DNA of 64,000 bases, taken from Siphonodentalium dalli (taxonomy: Eukaryota > Mollusca > Scaphopoda > Gadilida > Siphonodentaliidae). A model generated the notes under the pieces. The model saw only the letters and a list, made by a program, of their open reading frames with translations. It was not told where the DNA came from and ran no database searches. The position numbers were made by a program, and so were the translations under genes. Position 1 is the stretch's first letter, and each line of letters begins with the position of its first letter. Of this stretch, positions 1 to 10,816 are shown piece by piece. The DNA is taken from positions 2,230,001 to 2,294,000 of the forward strand of contig CP136064.1 of NCBI GenBank assembly GCA_032622095.1. The letters run 5' to 3'.

Positions 1-346
1 GCAAAGGTGGTAACGGAGTTGACAAAAGTAAGTGTACCAGCCCTTACAGTAACAATCTGGCGTGTCACTTGTGTTGCGAAACATATGAAAATGAACTCTT
101 ACACGTTATGTGCTCCTGCAAGTCTCAAATAATGGTTTATCTTCGTGACAGGTACCATTGTAACTCGCAGGTCCCGTTTGGCGATATTATATATTATGGA
201 ATAATACAATTATTTGTACTTACAAATTTGTACTTATTTGCAACATTATGGTGTGTGTTCATGTACCACATTAATATTATATATATGTATGGCAACCTGT
301 CCCAACCCAGGGACGTATTTTGCTTAATAAATTCTATTCTATTCTG
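1..346 (+). mobile_element. 3' end of a non-LTR retrotransposon (LINE), cut by the window edge
   Basis: One frame is open from base 3 to a TGA at 345-347. It carries a cysteine/histidine cluster (C-x2-C, then ENELLHVMCSC) of the kind found at the C-terminus of many LINE ORF2 proteins, the zf-RVT-like knuckle after the reverse transcriptase. After the coding-like part comes AATAAA at 326-331, then three ATTCT units at 331-345, a typical short-repeat LINE tail. The RT domain itself lies outside the window. The tail unit differs from that of the LINE at 43.5 kb, so this is probably another family. The clade cannot be named from so little sequence. Confidence 0.6.
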
Positions 347-512
347 ACATCCAAGGATTTTTTTTTTACAGCCCCTTCTTCGCAAAATATTCAATTATCA
401 GCGGACATCATTTCGCGGAGAAATGGGCACACATCCAAGGAATTTTGTTTACAGCCCTGCCTCGCAAAATATTTAATTATAATGGGACTTCAGTTTCGCG
501 GAGAAATGGGCA
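346..512. repeat. two-copy tandem duplication, period about 84 bp
   Basis: The word ACATCCAAGGA followed by a T-rich run, ACAGCCC, CGCAAAATATT and TTTCGCGGAGAAATGGGCAC occurs twice, starting near 347 and 431. The copies differ by substitutions and small indels. The array directly abuts the LINE tail. No coding role is seen. Confidence 0.7.
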
Positions 513-1380
513 CCTTTAATTACGACACATGGTCCGAGTAGCATTTTAATTGTGTTCTTTCCTGTGGCAGCTTATGCTGTGATAATTGTATTATGTAATC
601 AAGCCACAGATTTTATCATTGGTCACGTCAGCTGTATCATGATCAAGCATGCCAACACACTATGGGGTTTTGTATATGTAAAATTATAAAAGTTTGTTTT
701 GTCTGACCGACGAGGAAATTCTTATAAGATGAGTGAAACTTAGATGTTGCTAAAGACATTGATTAATGAGGAAGAATTATCTACAGAACAGAATGAGCCA
801 CCAAGCTGGAGGAGGGGCCAGGGGGGATATGGGAAAAATATTGCACATTTCTGCAAACAAACAAAAATTTCCTCCAATTTTTTAGGACCCACCCCCCACC
901 CATTCGCAAAAAAAAGATTTTTTTCCTCCAAAATTTTGGGGACCCACCCCCTTTTTCTCATGTTTTTATCCAAATTTAAGAGGTTTTTAAAAACATTTTT
1001 CAATGGAAATAATTCACTACATATTTCCTAGATATGTTCACCAATGCAGATCCATGTCGTAAATATGTATCTCATTGATCTCAGACAATGGTTTGATTTG
1101 CATCAACTAAATGCACTGAGTATTTTGAATGTTCTAAAAGTGGTCATTCATTATATCTTATTCAGTTTTATTCACTTCCACTCATTCAAGATGAAAAATA
1201 ACCAGAAGGAATGAACCAATGATCCTAATTTTTCATTAAGCCTGCGTGCCTGTTGACCAGCCCTTTGCTATTATTTAAGCAATAAAACATATTTACACCC
1301 AAAAAAAATTTGCATCTGCTTACATGCCAGAACAAGACAGTATTTTAGACATTCAAAATTGACGAGATACCTTTTTCAAT
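513..1380. other. non-coding stretch with an old hAT-like end
   Basis: No gene is recognised. Around 820-965 there is a CAGGGGGGATATGGGAAAAA word and two ACCCACCCC blocks. These resemble the terminus and subterminal boxes of the element at 1381-2844, so this may be a relic of a related copy. The overlapping short open frames here on both strands look like chance. Confidence 0.35.
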
Positions 1381-2844
1381 CAGGGGGGGGGGGGTCGGAA
1401 AAAAAATTCCAGGCACGTATGATCATTTTAATTTTTTCCGGCCACCCACCCAATTTCTTCCGTTTCTGGCCTTTTTTTCCAGGCAATTTTGGACACCCAC
1501 CCTTTTTTTCCGTTTCAGGAAGTTTTTTCCGGTCAGTTTTGGACACCCACCCACCTTAAATTTGAGAAAAATTATCAATTGAGCAACCAAATAGCTGATT
1601 ATCCTGCATTATCATAATTTATTGCGCTATATTTGAATAGAACAGTGCATAATGAGATAACTATACTATTTGAATTTATCATATAAGTGTCATTAATCAA
1701 GAAATGTGTCAACATAATCACATTTCTAGGGATATATAGGCAGAGTGCCAAGGTTTTTATTAACATTCATTTTCATAATATATAGTCACATGATCTAGTC
1801 ACATAATCACATTTGAGTATTCTACAGAATACATGGTACTGGTACAACACATTTCAGATTATTTGATATTTGCTATGTGATATACAGTAATGCCCTAATT
1901 AATCGACTCCACAACCACAGCAGAATAATGGGTAATTTAATTTTAATTTCAGACTAAATCCTGAAAAATTACCCATTATTCTGCTGTGGTTATGGAGTCG
2001 TTTAATTAGGGCATTACTGTATTGCTGGAATCAAATTGTTTATCAAAACATGTGGAAATACAACTGTTCATCCCAGTTCATCCCAGTTTGAAGAATAATG
2101 CTAATACCAAACATAACCATGATATACATGCGTGACTCTTCTTATGGCATCTCAGAAACCAGAACTGAGGAAACATGTTATAGCGTGTAATGGCAGGCTG
2201 GTAGCCACTGCCTGAAGTAATAGGCTTCGTAATAATTGGGAATAATATGGATGGATAGCCCAATTTCACTTCTTTTTTGCTCACGATATCAGTGACGATA
2301 AAATCTTCGTTACTGTGATTAACATTACAAGCTGATCCACATTAACATGAAAAACAATGTGAAATTGTTCAAGCTGGCCCGGCTGGCCTTAAATTTATTT
2401 GTTAAGATTTGTCAAAAGTCTATTTTATTCCATTATTTATTATATCTTTATTTCCAAGTCACATATGGTCAAGTGTGCTTTCGTTTTATTGCTTATTTTC
2501 AGCTGAGTTCTGCATAGTTATTCTTATTTTGCTGTATTCAGTAGATGGAATCCTGATTAAATTTTATTTTTCCAATAGCGCAGTGTCTAGTTCTATCAAG
2601 TTGAATTTGGGTTATTGTTGGCCATTGTGCAACTGATCCAATTTCTGATAACCTCTATATGTAGTATAGCATTAGTATTAACTATATATGACCTGTTTCT
2701 GTTCAAAACACATCAAAATAAGACTCAATAGCAGGAATGGAAAAAAAAATTGGCATATGGAAAAAACAGTTTTTTGGACCCAAGAGACACCCACTCACCC
2801 CATCATACGTGCCTGGAATTTTTTTCGACCCCCCCCCCCCCCTG
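1381..2844. mobile_element. non-autonomous hAT-like DNA transposon (1464 bp)
   Basis: The left end reads CAGGGGGGGGGGGGTCGGAA, then a run of A and a box ATTCCAGGCACGTATGAT. The reverse complement of this whole block closes the element at about 2800-2844. TTTCAAT directly flanks both sides (1374-1380 and 2845-2851), a 7-bp core consistent with the 8-bp duplication of hAT elements. Inside the left end, TTTTGGACACCCACCC-type boxes recur at about 1440, 1490 and 1540, and a related ACCCACTCACCCC box lies near the right end. There is no transposase frame, so it would need to be mobilised in trans. A separate hairpin element sits inside it. Confidence 0.7.
1883..2022. mobile_element. TA-flanked hairpin MITE (Tc1/mariner- or pogo-like) nested in the hAT-like element
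   Basis: Arms of about 56 bp, starting TACAGTAATGCCCTAATTA, are almost perfectly complementary around a loop of about 27 bp. The outer bases are TA on both sides, matching the TA duplication of Tc1/mariner and pogo elements, and CAGTA is a usual terminal word of that superfamily. The element is nearly all inverted repeat. Nesting shows it arrived after the 1381-2844 element, or inside its source copy. Confidence 0.7.
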
Positions 2845-3462
2845 TTTCAATTGCATTTTATGCATGTATTGGGTTAATGATATCTAATCATAATTTTGAG
2901 TATTCACCATGTAATGTCCAATTTGTAATATAGTTTTTGGTTTGATTTTACTATAACTATTATCTTCCGTTGATCATAAGTTTCCTGAAAACTGCTACGA
3001 ATCCTGGACCAGGATTCTGTGAATTCCAGAATGTTGCTAAACATGAGGCTAATGAGTCATTATAGCTGCCTATATATCCCAACAAGTTTGTTATCCTTCT
3101 CCCTATTTTCCACCCTTCTGATTGGCCCATGTCCAGTCACGTGCCGGGCGACAAATCACACTGTCGCCCGCTGACCCGGGAGACATTGTTTTTGTCGCCC
3201 GCCTGATGTTACATTGCAAGAATATCTCCAAACACACACTGCAGTAACTCATCTATTTCACATCACTATACGTAATAAAAAAATCATAGATCTTATATAC
3301 CCCACGGATTCGAAATATACACCAGTTGTGGTGTTTGCTAATTTGCATATATTTAGTGAACACTAATATTCGAACTTTTAAGTTGATACTTTTATCGGAC
3401 AAGCGTTATTATTTACTTTTTACATCGAAACATCTCGGTGATTCAATTTGTTCATGTCGACA

Positions 3463-3864
3463 TTATGATGCAAGTTTGAAAGGGAGGATCCCTTGAAGTT
3501 GGTTGGTTATATATGTTTGCTGGTATATAGACAACGTAATGCATACTTTGTCGCGAATGAATAGTACTGTACGCGTATCCTCCGCGATGTCTGCAATGTG
3601 ATCATAGAAGTATTTTATGTGAGGATCGCCATGAGCACTGACACATATGAATGTACATAAATGAAGTTGACAACTTCCCAATAGCTTTCGGGGAAGACCG
3701 TTATGAAATGAAGATAGCGAGTAAATTGCGCACACAAGACGACATTGAATATGCCACATTGCAGAAGACGAGAACATACCTATATGGCTTATTGGTTTAC
3801 ATTGCATGGACCTATATTGACGATTTAACCACCAAAATGATCGTAAATAAACGCGGATGTTCAC
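3463..3864 (-). CDS. unrecognised 133-residue open frame
   Basis: This is the longest frame in the first 40 kb, ATG to stop on the minus strand. I do not recognise a family. The sequence is rich in S, I, H and C with no obvious domain, signal peptide or membrane segment. A 73-residue plus-strand frame overlaps it. It lies inside a possible DNA element, so it could be the relic of an element protein. It may equally be chance, since a frame of this length is not surprising in 64 kb. Confidence 0.15.
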   Translation of the reverse strand: MNIRVYLRSFWWLNRQYRSMQCKPISHIGMFSSSAMWHIQCRLVCAIYSLSSFHNGLPRKLLGSCQLHLCTFICVSAHGDPHIKYFYDHIADIAEDTRTVLFIRDKVCITLSIYQQTYITNQLQGILPFKLAS

Positions 3865-4045
3865 ACGCTTAACGGATTGACTATTGTTTATGGAACGGAA
3901 ATCCTATGGGACGATAAGAAGTTACTGAAAATATATATAATCGGGAAGAAAGCACTCGTGACTCAGTGCAACATCATGCGTGTGGATGACAAGTATATTT
4001 TCTGTGGTATAATCGGATAACAAAACAGTTGTTGCCCTTCTTCTC

Positions 4046-4154
4046 GGGAGACATTGAGATTTGTCACCCGCTCGAGAACGGAATGTCTCCCTCGGAGCTT
4101 CGCTCATCGGGAGACATTCCGTTCTCGAGCGGGTGACAAATCTCAATGTCTCCC
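4046..4154. repeat. perfect 46-bp-arm hairpin
   Basis: The left arm 4046-4091 and right arm 4109-4154 are exact reverse complements, around a 17-bp loop (4092-4108). Each arm starts GGGAGACATTGAGATTTG and contains CACCCGCTCGAG. Outside the arms, ACAGTTGTTGCCC (left) pairs with GGGCGACAACTGT (right), extending the fold to about 4026-4172. Perfect arms in otherwise eroded DNA suggest recent origin or gene conversion. Confidence 0.85.
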
Positions 4155-4499
4155 TCAACAACGGGCGACAACTGTATAATGGCACTAACATGCTTACAAA
4201 CAACATTACATGCATGCCCAATACTTGTAAATTGTTTGAAAAAAAACCCATTTTGAAAAAAAATTACAAGCATGGAAAAATGTTTTTTTTTCTGCCTCTG
4301 GACCACCCACCCACCCGGCCCTATATCCAGGGTACAAGGACGGAGTGGGTGGGTGGTTCCGAGCCGCGAAATAACAATTCTTCCGGCCTCTTGAATTTTT
4401 TTGCCATCTGTCATCTTAAAAACATAGAAACACATGTAGCCAAAGTGAATTCAAAGGCTTATATTCTTATATACTATAGAACAAAATAGAGCCTTAATA

Positions 4500-5880
4500 A
4501 TGTAAGGGGGCTCAATGTGAGAAAATGTTCCATTCAAATTCTTTTTAAACACTTGTTTAGTCTAAACCAGGGGGTGGGTCCGTTTTTTTTTATTAGGCGC
4601 GAATTTATAACTGAGCGAAATATAGTACGATACAGTATTTTTCCGATAAATTTATTTTAAATTATGTTAGATTCTGAGACCGGAGTGAACTATATAATTA
4701 TTCGTTATTACAGTTGTCTGAAAACACTGATCTGACTACACTTGCTGACAGTCGGGTTATTTATAAGTTATCATTAGAAATTGTGGAAATTTATAATTAG
4801 TGTATAATTTATACATGTGGTCTATTTTCACAACTTTCCAGTTGAAGGTGGGAATTGTTACTATGGTTCATACGTGTCGTTAATTCATTGTTTATACAAT
4901 TTATTTCATAACTACAACATGTTGGGTTAAAGTTCACGAGAACACGATGGAAGCTTTAGATTTATACATGAATTGTCGCCACCATTATTTATTTGGGTTT
5001 ATGTATATTCCCAAGGTGCGCGAATTCAAAGTGCGCGAATTTAAAAATGAGCGAAAAATAGTACTGCGCGAATGTAAATACGAGTAAGGTAGCACGAATT
5101 TGGACCGGAAATTGGAAATGATAGATTATGCGGCAATCGGCGTCTGCATTATAATTTATACAGGAAAACACTGGTTCGATACTTATCAAATTGGCCACAC
5201 TTTTAAACCCAAAATTTATTTAGCAAGCTCCAATTACTCCGGCTAGGACACACTAATACAATTTTTTTTTAAATGAAACTTACACCACCTTATCTATACA
5301 ATTATGTACCATCGCTAACGATGGTGTCAATTTTTTTCATTTAATATTATTTTCTTATTATTTTATATTATTATATAAGTTGATTATAATAACGGAATTT
5401 GCGTTACTGATCAAAATAATTTACTGATCAAAGTCATCAAACGACTAATAGGCCCCTATCACGGGGTAGGAACAGCTCCACGAGAGAGAATATACCTCTT
5501 CCGATTTTGGTCCAGTTCAATTATCGATTTCTGGTCCATGAGTTAACTTATGAGTTTTTGTGGAAAATTAAGATAGTTACTACAATTCCTATGATTACTC
5601 CATAGATATGGCATAAAATAGACCATGCATAGAACACCACGACAATGAACGTGTTTAAATACTGAAGATCGTACGAGATTCCATATAAAACCGATAAACA
5701 TTAATTGTTAACTAATTTCATGACTTTGCGGATATAGACGTGTTGTACTAGACCATTTACCAAACTTGCGTATTGCAACAATTTACCCTTTAGAGATTAA
5801 TTCCAAACAAAACTGAGTTTAATTTGGAGTTTTATTTCGAACATATGAACACATGTATATATTTCGTCGTTGTGGAAAAC
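4500..5880. other. AT-rich stretch with a dispersed GCGCGAATTTA repeat
   Basis: No gene is seen. The words GCGCGAATTTA, TGAGCGAAA and ATAGTAC occur at about 4596-4640 and again at 5016-5098 (with GTGCGCGAATT several times). In inverse orientation the same words occur at about 18522-18602. This marks a small dispersed repeat family with three pieces in the window. Confidence 0.4.
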
Positions 5881-5892
5881 TTGCGTTATTAA

Positions 5893-6372
5893 AGGTACTC
5901 AACCCGATAAAACTCCTCTCAATTACTATTTCAATGGCTTCGGGGGTCAAAAATATTTGATTCGAGTCGAGGAAGTCACCCATCAAAGCTCAGATTTGTT
6001 AGATATCGATTTTAGAAATCTATTATTTTTCATTATCGGGAATTCTTTCTGGCCCAGAAGACAATCAAAAATTCGTTATTATTACCCACTTGATTATAGA
6101 GTTATCCATCCTTGTCTGTTTGAATAGAATTTTGGCGTAAAATCTCGAGCAGGTTACCAAATTGACGGCAGCTATTAGTACTCATCTCGAGAACATAAGA
6201 ATTTTCAAAAATCAATATCTAATAACTCTGAGCTTTGTTTGATGGGTTCCTCGACTCGAATCAAATATTTTTTACCCCCAAAGCCAAAGAAATAGTAATA
6301 TAGGACCCTCTGATCGGATTGTTGTTGTTGGAATCTGTTGAGATGGGGACCCTCTTTACGGGTTGAGTACCT
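5893..6372. mobile_element. TTAA-flanked fold-back MITE, family A copy 1
   Basis: TTAA flanks both ends (5889-5892 and 6373-6376). The termini are AGGTACTCAACCCGAT and its complement. Roughly 130 bp at each end are inverted copies containing TTTGATTCGAGTCGAGGAA and TTAGATATCGATTTT. TTAA duplication is the hallmark of piggyBac-type insertion. Termini and arms are shared with the elements at 43058-43392 and 52310-53703. No coding capacity. Confidence 0.75.
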
Positions 6373-6471
6373 TTAACGTTGGGAAAATCCCCAGTGACTG
6401 TGCGCAGATCGGAAGTGAACTCATGCAAAACTCGGAGGAGGTAATCTAGACTTCCCCGCGGAGCAGTTCCT

Positions 6472-7538
6472 ACAAGAAAACCATAGTCAGAAATGGTAAC
6501 GCCACCAAGATCATATTATTAGCCATAAATATAAATCATAATATAAAATATATTGGTTACATGAATGGACCGCCTCCGAATTCCGTTAAGACAAGTAATT
6601 CTTCAAATTATTTACAATGAACTACGGCTTATAAATTACTGCAGGTTTCTCATTCGCCACACCAGAATGCTTCTAAATGCGGATCAAAGCTAAGAGTGCA
6701 TGGCACAGCCATTGTTCATAGACATTTTACAGATAGCGAGAATGATGCATGCTGGGAACGAAAGTATCCACAGCAAAGCCATGTGCTTACGGCCGCATGC
6801 GTTTATTATAGGGGATTTATGGTGGGCCTATAAAACTAATTATAACTTTGTTATCTGTCATAGTTTATGCGTGACATATACACCTTCCAGAATGTGGAAA
6901 AACATTTTAGTTGCTCATCGTATTTTTATAGACGAAATAGTCCGAAATTTCAGAAAATTGCGCTAACTGCTCAATGTTTTAATGTGTTACAAAACGTCTG
7001 ATAAAAATAGTTCTATCGGGAATATTCACACCATTTTTTTTTCAGAGAACATAGAGTAAACATAGTCCTATCGGGATATCGTAAAGGAGATTAATTAAAA
7101 CCCTCAGACTGCCGAAACTGACGACATTAAATTCGCTTTTTCGTGTCCCACGGAAATGAAACTTGTCTGTCCATTGATCACGTTATTTATTTGACATAGT
7201 ATTTTTTTTCTGTTGTATTTGAACACTTGTTGCAAATTTACCTTCCTACAATATCCATAAAGAGGATCATATATTATATACCCACGGTTTTAATTATAGA
7301 ATATAAAATATATTGGTTTCGCGAATGACCAACTCAGAATTCCGTTAAAATAACAATAACAACCAGCACCTATAACGAACCGTTTTACTGGACTTGGCCT
7401 ACTGGTCGCGTAGTTCCGACTTTTAAATAAACGGAATTTCCAACTCTATAAATAAAAGCCCCACAAGAATTCATTTGCCCTGTCCACCACGCAATATCAA
7501 AATCTCAGCAGCTAGATACACCACAGGTGGCGTAATAA
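6472..7538. repeat. 1.07-kb direct duplication, copy 1
   Basis: It starts at ACAAGAAAACCATAGTCAG and ends at ACAGGTGGCGTAATAA. It matches 10817-12379 with few substitutions. Copy 1 lacks a 474-bp segment: the junction TTGCA/AATTTACC lies at 7234/7235. A short frame at 6700-6966 is present in both copies only because they are recent duplicates, and it resembles no known protein. Confidence 0.85.
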
Positions 7539-7770
7539 CCCGTGAAATATATTGAAAATTTCTTAGGTGAACTGGCAGATTTATAATGTCGACAAAGAGA
7601 GATAATTCTATACTGTCAGAAAACTGGTCATTTCGCATCTGAGGAAAAAATGTGGTATTATTTTTGTTAAGTTCCACAATTGTTTCGCCGCATAATATAA
7701 AATGCCCGGTATTTTAAACATCGAGACCGTGGATGGGGTGGGTGGGATATTTGTATTATTCGTACAGCGG

Positions 7771-7783
7771 GGGGGGGGGGGTC
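7771..7783. repeat. poly-G tract beside GGGTGGG words
   Basis: A run of G at about 7771-7783 follows GGATGGGGTGGGTGGG. Such a run can form a G-quadruplex, and similar G runs mark several element ends in this window. No gene is associated. Confidence 0.4.
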
Positions 7784-7925
7784 TTGTCGAGTTAATATGC
7801 TGTCCGACAATTCGACGGCACCAACTGCAAGGACGTTTTGGGTTTTAATTCGCCGCGCTTGTTCGTTTCGCCCCGGCACCAGCTAGTAGTTTATATCATT
7901 CAGGGCAGATCAGTTCAAGAAACAG

Positions 7926-7929
<4 letters not shown>

Positions 7930-7981
<52 letters not shown>
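7930..7981. repeat. (TA)n microsatellite
   Basis: About 26 uninterrupted TA units. Likely polymorphic in length. Confidence 0.95.
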
Positions 7982-7984
<3 letters not shown>

Positions 7985-8473
7985 TAGCAATATACATGTA
8001 ATTTATAATATGAATTTATGAAGTGAGTGGTTGTTCGTTAGACGAAATTCGCATTTATGTTTGCACTGTCATTTGAGATAGATATAATTTAAGAACATTT
8101 GTGTACCATGGTGTTTGAGAGAGTACATAATTAGCACATATTAATTTGTTTCATACATACTCTCAATAGTTGATCAGTTATGTCACGAATGCCAACGTTT
8201 GAAAATTCAAACCGTGCAACCAATAGAACCAGTTTTTGCGGATATAATATAATATAATATAAGGATTCAACATTTCAAAATTCATGATTCAAGAAGAAAT
8301 TTTAATTTGATACTAAAATAAAACTATTGAGTAACAGAATGGGTTCACAACTGCAGGTTCTATATATAATTATGATACTTAGCAATCAGTACTTTAAATT
8401 ATTTGTGATTTATATTCTTCAATAAAATAATTTATTCGTGAGTAAAAATAGAGTAATTTATTTTTTACTCATT

Positions 8474-8752
8474 TTTTAGTAAATTTTCTTAGTTGGACTT
8501 AGAAAATTCCGCTAATTAAAAAAAAGGAGAAGTAGATCTGTAAATAGTATAAGGACAGATTTCTAACATAATTCTAATGTGCACTGATGTTAGAAAGTTG
8601 ACTTAGAAAATTCCGCTAAATTGTTATAAAGCAGGACTTGATGAAAAGTATAAAGGACAGATTTCTAACATAATTCTAATGTGCACTGACGTTAGAAAGC
8701 CGGACTTAGAGAATTACGCTAAATCTTATAAGTAGGAGTTGGTGAAAAGAAT
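8474..8752. repeat. tandem repeat, period about 102 bp, nearly 3 units
   Basis: GGACTTAGAAAATTCCGCTAA recurs near 8497, 8598 and 8701 (slightly changed). AGGACAGATTTCTAACATAA occurs near 8550 and 8650. The same AGGACAGATTTCTAACATAA word reappears at about 14489, just outside the inverted partner of the next element. The tandem array and the inverted pair may therefore belong to one larger structure. Confidence 0.75.
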
Positions 8753-9014
8753 AAAGGGGACACACTAATAGTTGTAGTCCGAGTCCGAGCCCGAGCCCAG
8801 TAAAATGTGTAGTTGGGATTTTCAATTTCGTTTATTGTCGTTAATATAATTCCAATAGTGATGGATTTTGGATTGTGGAAAGTTAGGCCAATTACAAATA
8901 AAAAAAACTAAAAAGACAATTTGTAAGTCTTATATTTCAACTTTTATCGACATTTTTCGTTCTCCAGCACACTAAAAGTTGTAGTTGGAATCAGCCGAGC
9001 CAGCCGCCGAGTCG
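8753..9014. repeat. left member of a 260-bp inverted pair
   Basis: This block runs from ACACACTAATAGTTGTAGT to the GGAATCAGCCGAGCCAGCCG side. It is the reverse complement of 14226-14482 with few changes. Within one block both ends carry the same direct word (CACACTAAWAGTTGTAGT), not an inverted one. The pair is 5.2 kb apart and could be ends of a large element or two opposite insertions. Confidence 0.8.
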
Positions 9015-10280
9015 CTAATTAGCTTCTTCGCCATGAACTGCACCTGAAATTATAAACTTGAAAAACATTAATGTGACCGTGCTATTTTATATACCAAATC
9101 AGTATATGCCTTTATTACATGCTACACATGTATACTAACTAAGTTATTAAACCTAACTCACTAATATACATTTTATAGCCGCATTGTAATCATTTCATTC
9201 CGCGTACTTGGTTCATTCCATTTCGCGCTATTCCGTTCTGCACATTCCCCGTTTACTAGTCTCATTGCTGATCTGTATTTTGCTATTTACTATCTCTATC
9301 TACGCCCAATCTCTTACCCGCTTAAGTTTTCCTCTGTCTAGTTCAGCGCCCAGTATTAGATCTAACTAAGGTGTTTTAGCCAATCACAGGTAAGCTTATT
9401 TACCGCGCTTTCTCAGTCCGTATTTCGTCACCAAGGTGTACGCATCGCAATATCGTATAACACTCTCAGTGTTATCCTAATTTCTTCATGCTCGAAGAAT
9501 GTTAATAAGTTTAAGAAGTAATACTACGTTATGACATCTGACCTATGCTTTCCAAAGAATGGTATGTAATATTTGTTATATGTTGTCACCCGTTATTATA
9601 GCTTGTATTTTAATAATATTGTCTTCGGTTTTGAAACTTTAGTGTTGTCACATTTGCATAAATATATTTGCCCCATAATGTAGGGAAGTTGGAAATCGCA
9701 CGCTGCGTTCATAATATCCCTTTTATACCAGCAATATAGGTTTTATTTCTAACTGTTCGTCACAGTTAGGATTGTGTCAAAATAGTTGTTTATATCGACA
9801 ATAGGGAAGTTGGTTTTTGACACAATCACATTTCACATATTTATTAATATCCATACTGGATATTTATTCGGCAGCAACTACAACCTATGTATTTGTTCAC
9901 CAGGGTCCTTTTTCTCGTTGGACATCTCTCGATTGATGTTGGATGTTCGATGTTGTGATGTTGCTGTCAAGCTGTCTGTGTAGATGTTATGTGATGTCAT
10001 CCATATGTGTCTTGTGATGTTGGATTGTGTTCCGTTTGGTATTGCATGATGATGAGTATAGAATAAATACATGATGAAGACTTTTAAAGGTAGGCTCAGT
10101 TTACTATAGACCCTGCCAGATGATAAAGACTCAGAGCCCCATAAATGTTTGTGATATAGCGACATGGTTCACTAAAGACCCACCCCTGTGCTCTACCACA
10201 TTAATAACACCTGAAATAAAACGTGATATTATAGTACATTATTAATATATTATTTACATAATGACACTATAATAATCCGA

Positions 10281-10640
10281 CTGATGTCTACCTCGTTTTC
10301 CAATACGTTTACCAAGGAGCTACACGTTCAGCGTTCGTCACTAATGGTGACTGGCCTCAAGGTGAGTTAGGCATCAGTAGAATTATAATATATATCAACA
10401 TTTAAATAATCATGATTATAATCCTACTTATATGTCCTCGTTTTCCGATACCAAGGAATTCCACGTTCAGCGTGTGTCACTAACGGTGGCTGATCCCAAG
10501 GTTAGTTTTATATAAGTAGGATTATATACATCTATCGTAATATATATCAACATTTAAATAATGGCATGATCAGAATCTTACTTATGTCCTCATTTCCGAT
10601 ACCAAGGAACTCCACGTTCAGCGTGTGCCACTAACATCTT
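10281..10640 (+). repeat. three tandem units (about 150 bp), each with an exon-like core
   Basis: Each unit contains TCGTTTTCC, ACCAAGGA, CACGTTCAGCG and CACTAA. Cores lie at about 10291-10361, 10433-10500 and 10587-10638. Read in one frame the first two cores translate without stops. They end in CTCAAG/GTGAGT (10362) and CCCAAG/GTTAGT (10501), good 5' splice donor matches. Unit 3 is truncated. Unit 2 is also bracketed by the inverted words AATCCTACTTATAT and ATATAAGTAGGATT, so a structural or MITE explanation is equally open. No protein family is recognised. Confidence 0.5.
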
Positions 10641-10816
10641 TAAAAAAACACATTCCTGTGCGTGATATGATCACACTTGTAACAACAAGTAACTGTATAA
10701 ACAGTACTTTGATTATATTTCTATTAAGTTGCAAGCACTCAAGATTGTCTTCACATATAAATCCATTGATTTGAGCCGCCAACATATTCCTAACAATAGC
10801 AATTAACAGCTAATTA

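Larger units (their letters stand above)
3162..4172. mobile_element. putative DNA element with GTCGCCCG / GGGAGACATT terminal blocks
   Basis: The block at about 3162-3210 (GTCGCCCG, spacer, GGGAGACATTG, spacer, GTCGCCCGC) is matched by the reverse complement of the block ending near 4172 (GTCGCCCG, spacer, GGGAGACATTG, spacer, GTCACCCGC). This suggests terminal inverted repeats of a roughly 1-kb element. I could not find a convincing target duplication, so the borders are approximate. It holds the 3463-3864 frame and the hairpin at 4046-4154. Confidence 0.4.

Noticed and set aside
6700-6966. Gene duplicated at 6700 and 11044 (88 and 60 residues)
   Set aside because: Both lie in a recent 1-kb duplication, the second is truncated by a frameshift, and no family is recognised. 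Conservation follows from the duplication.
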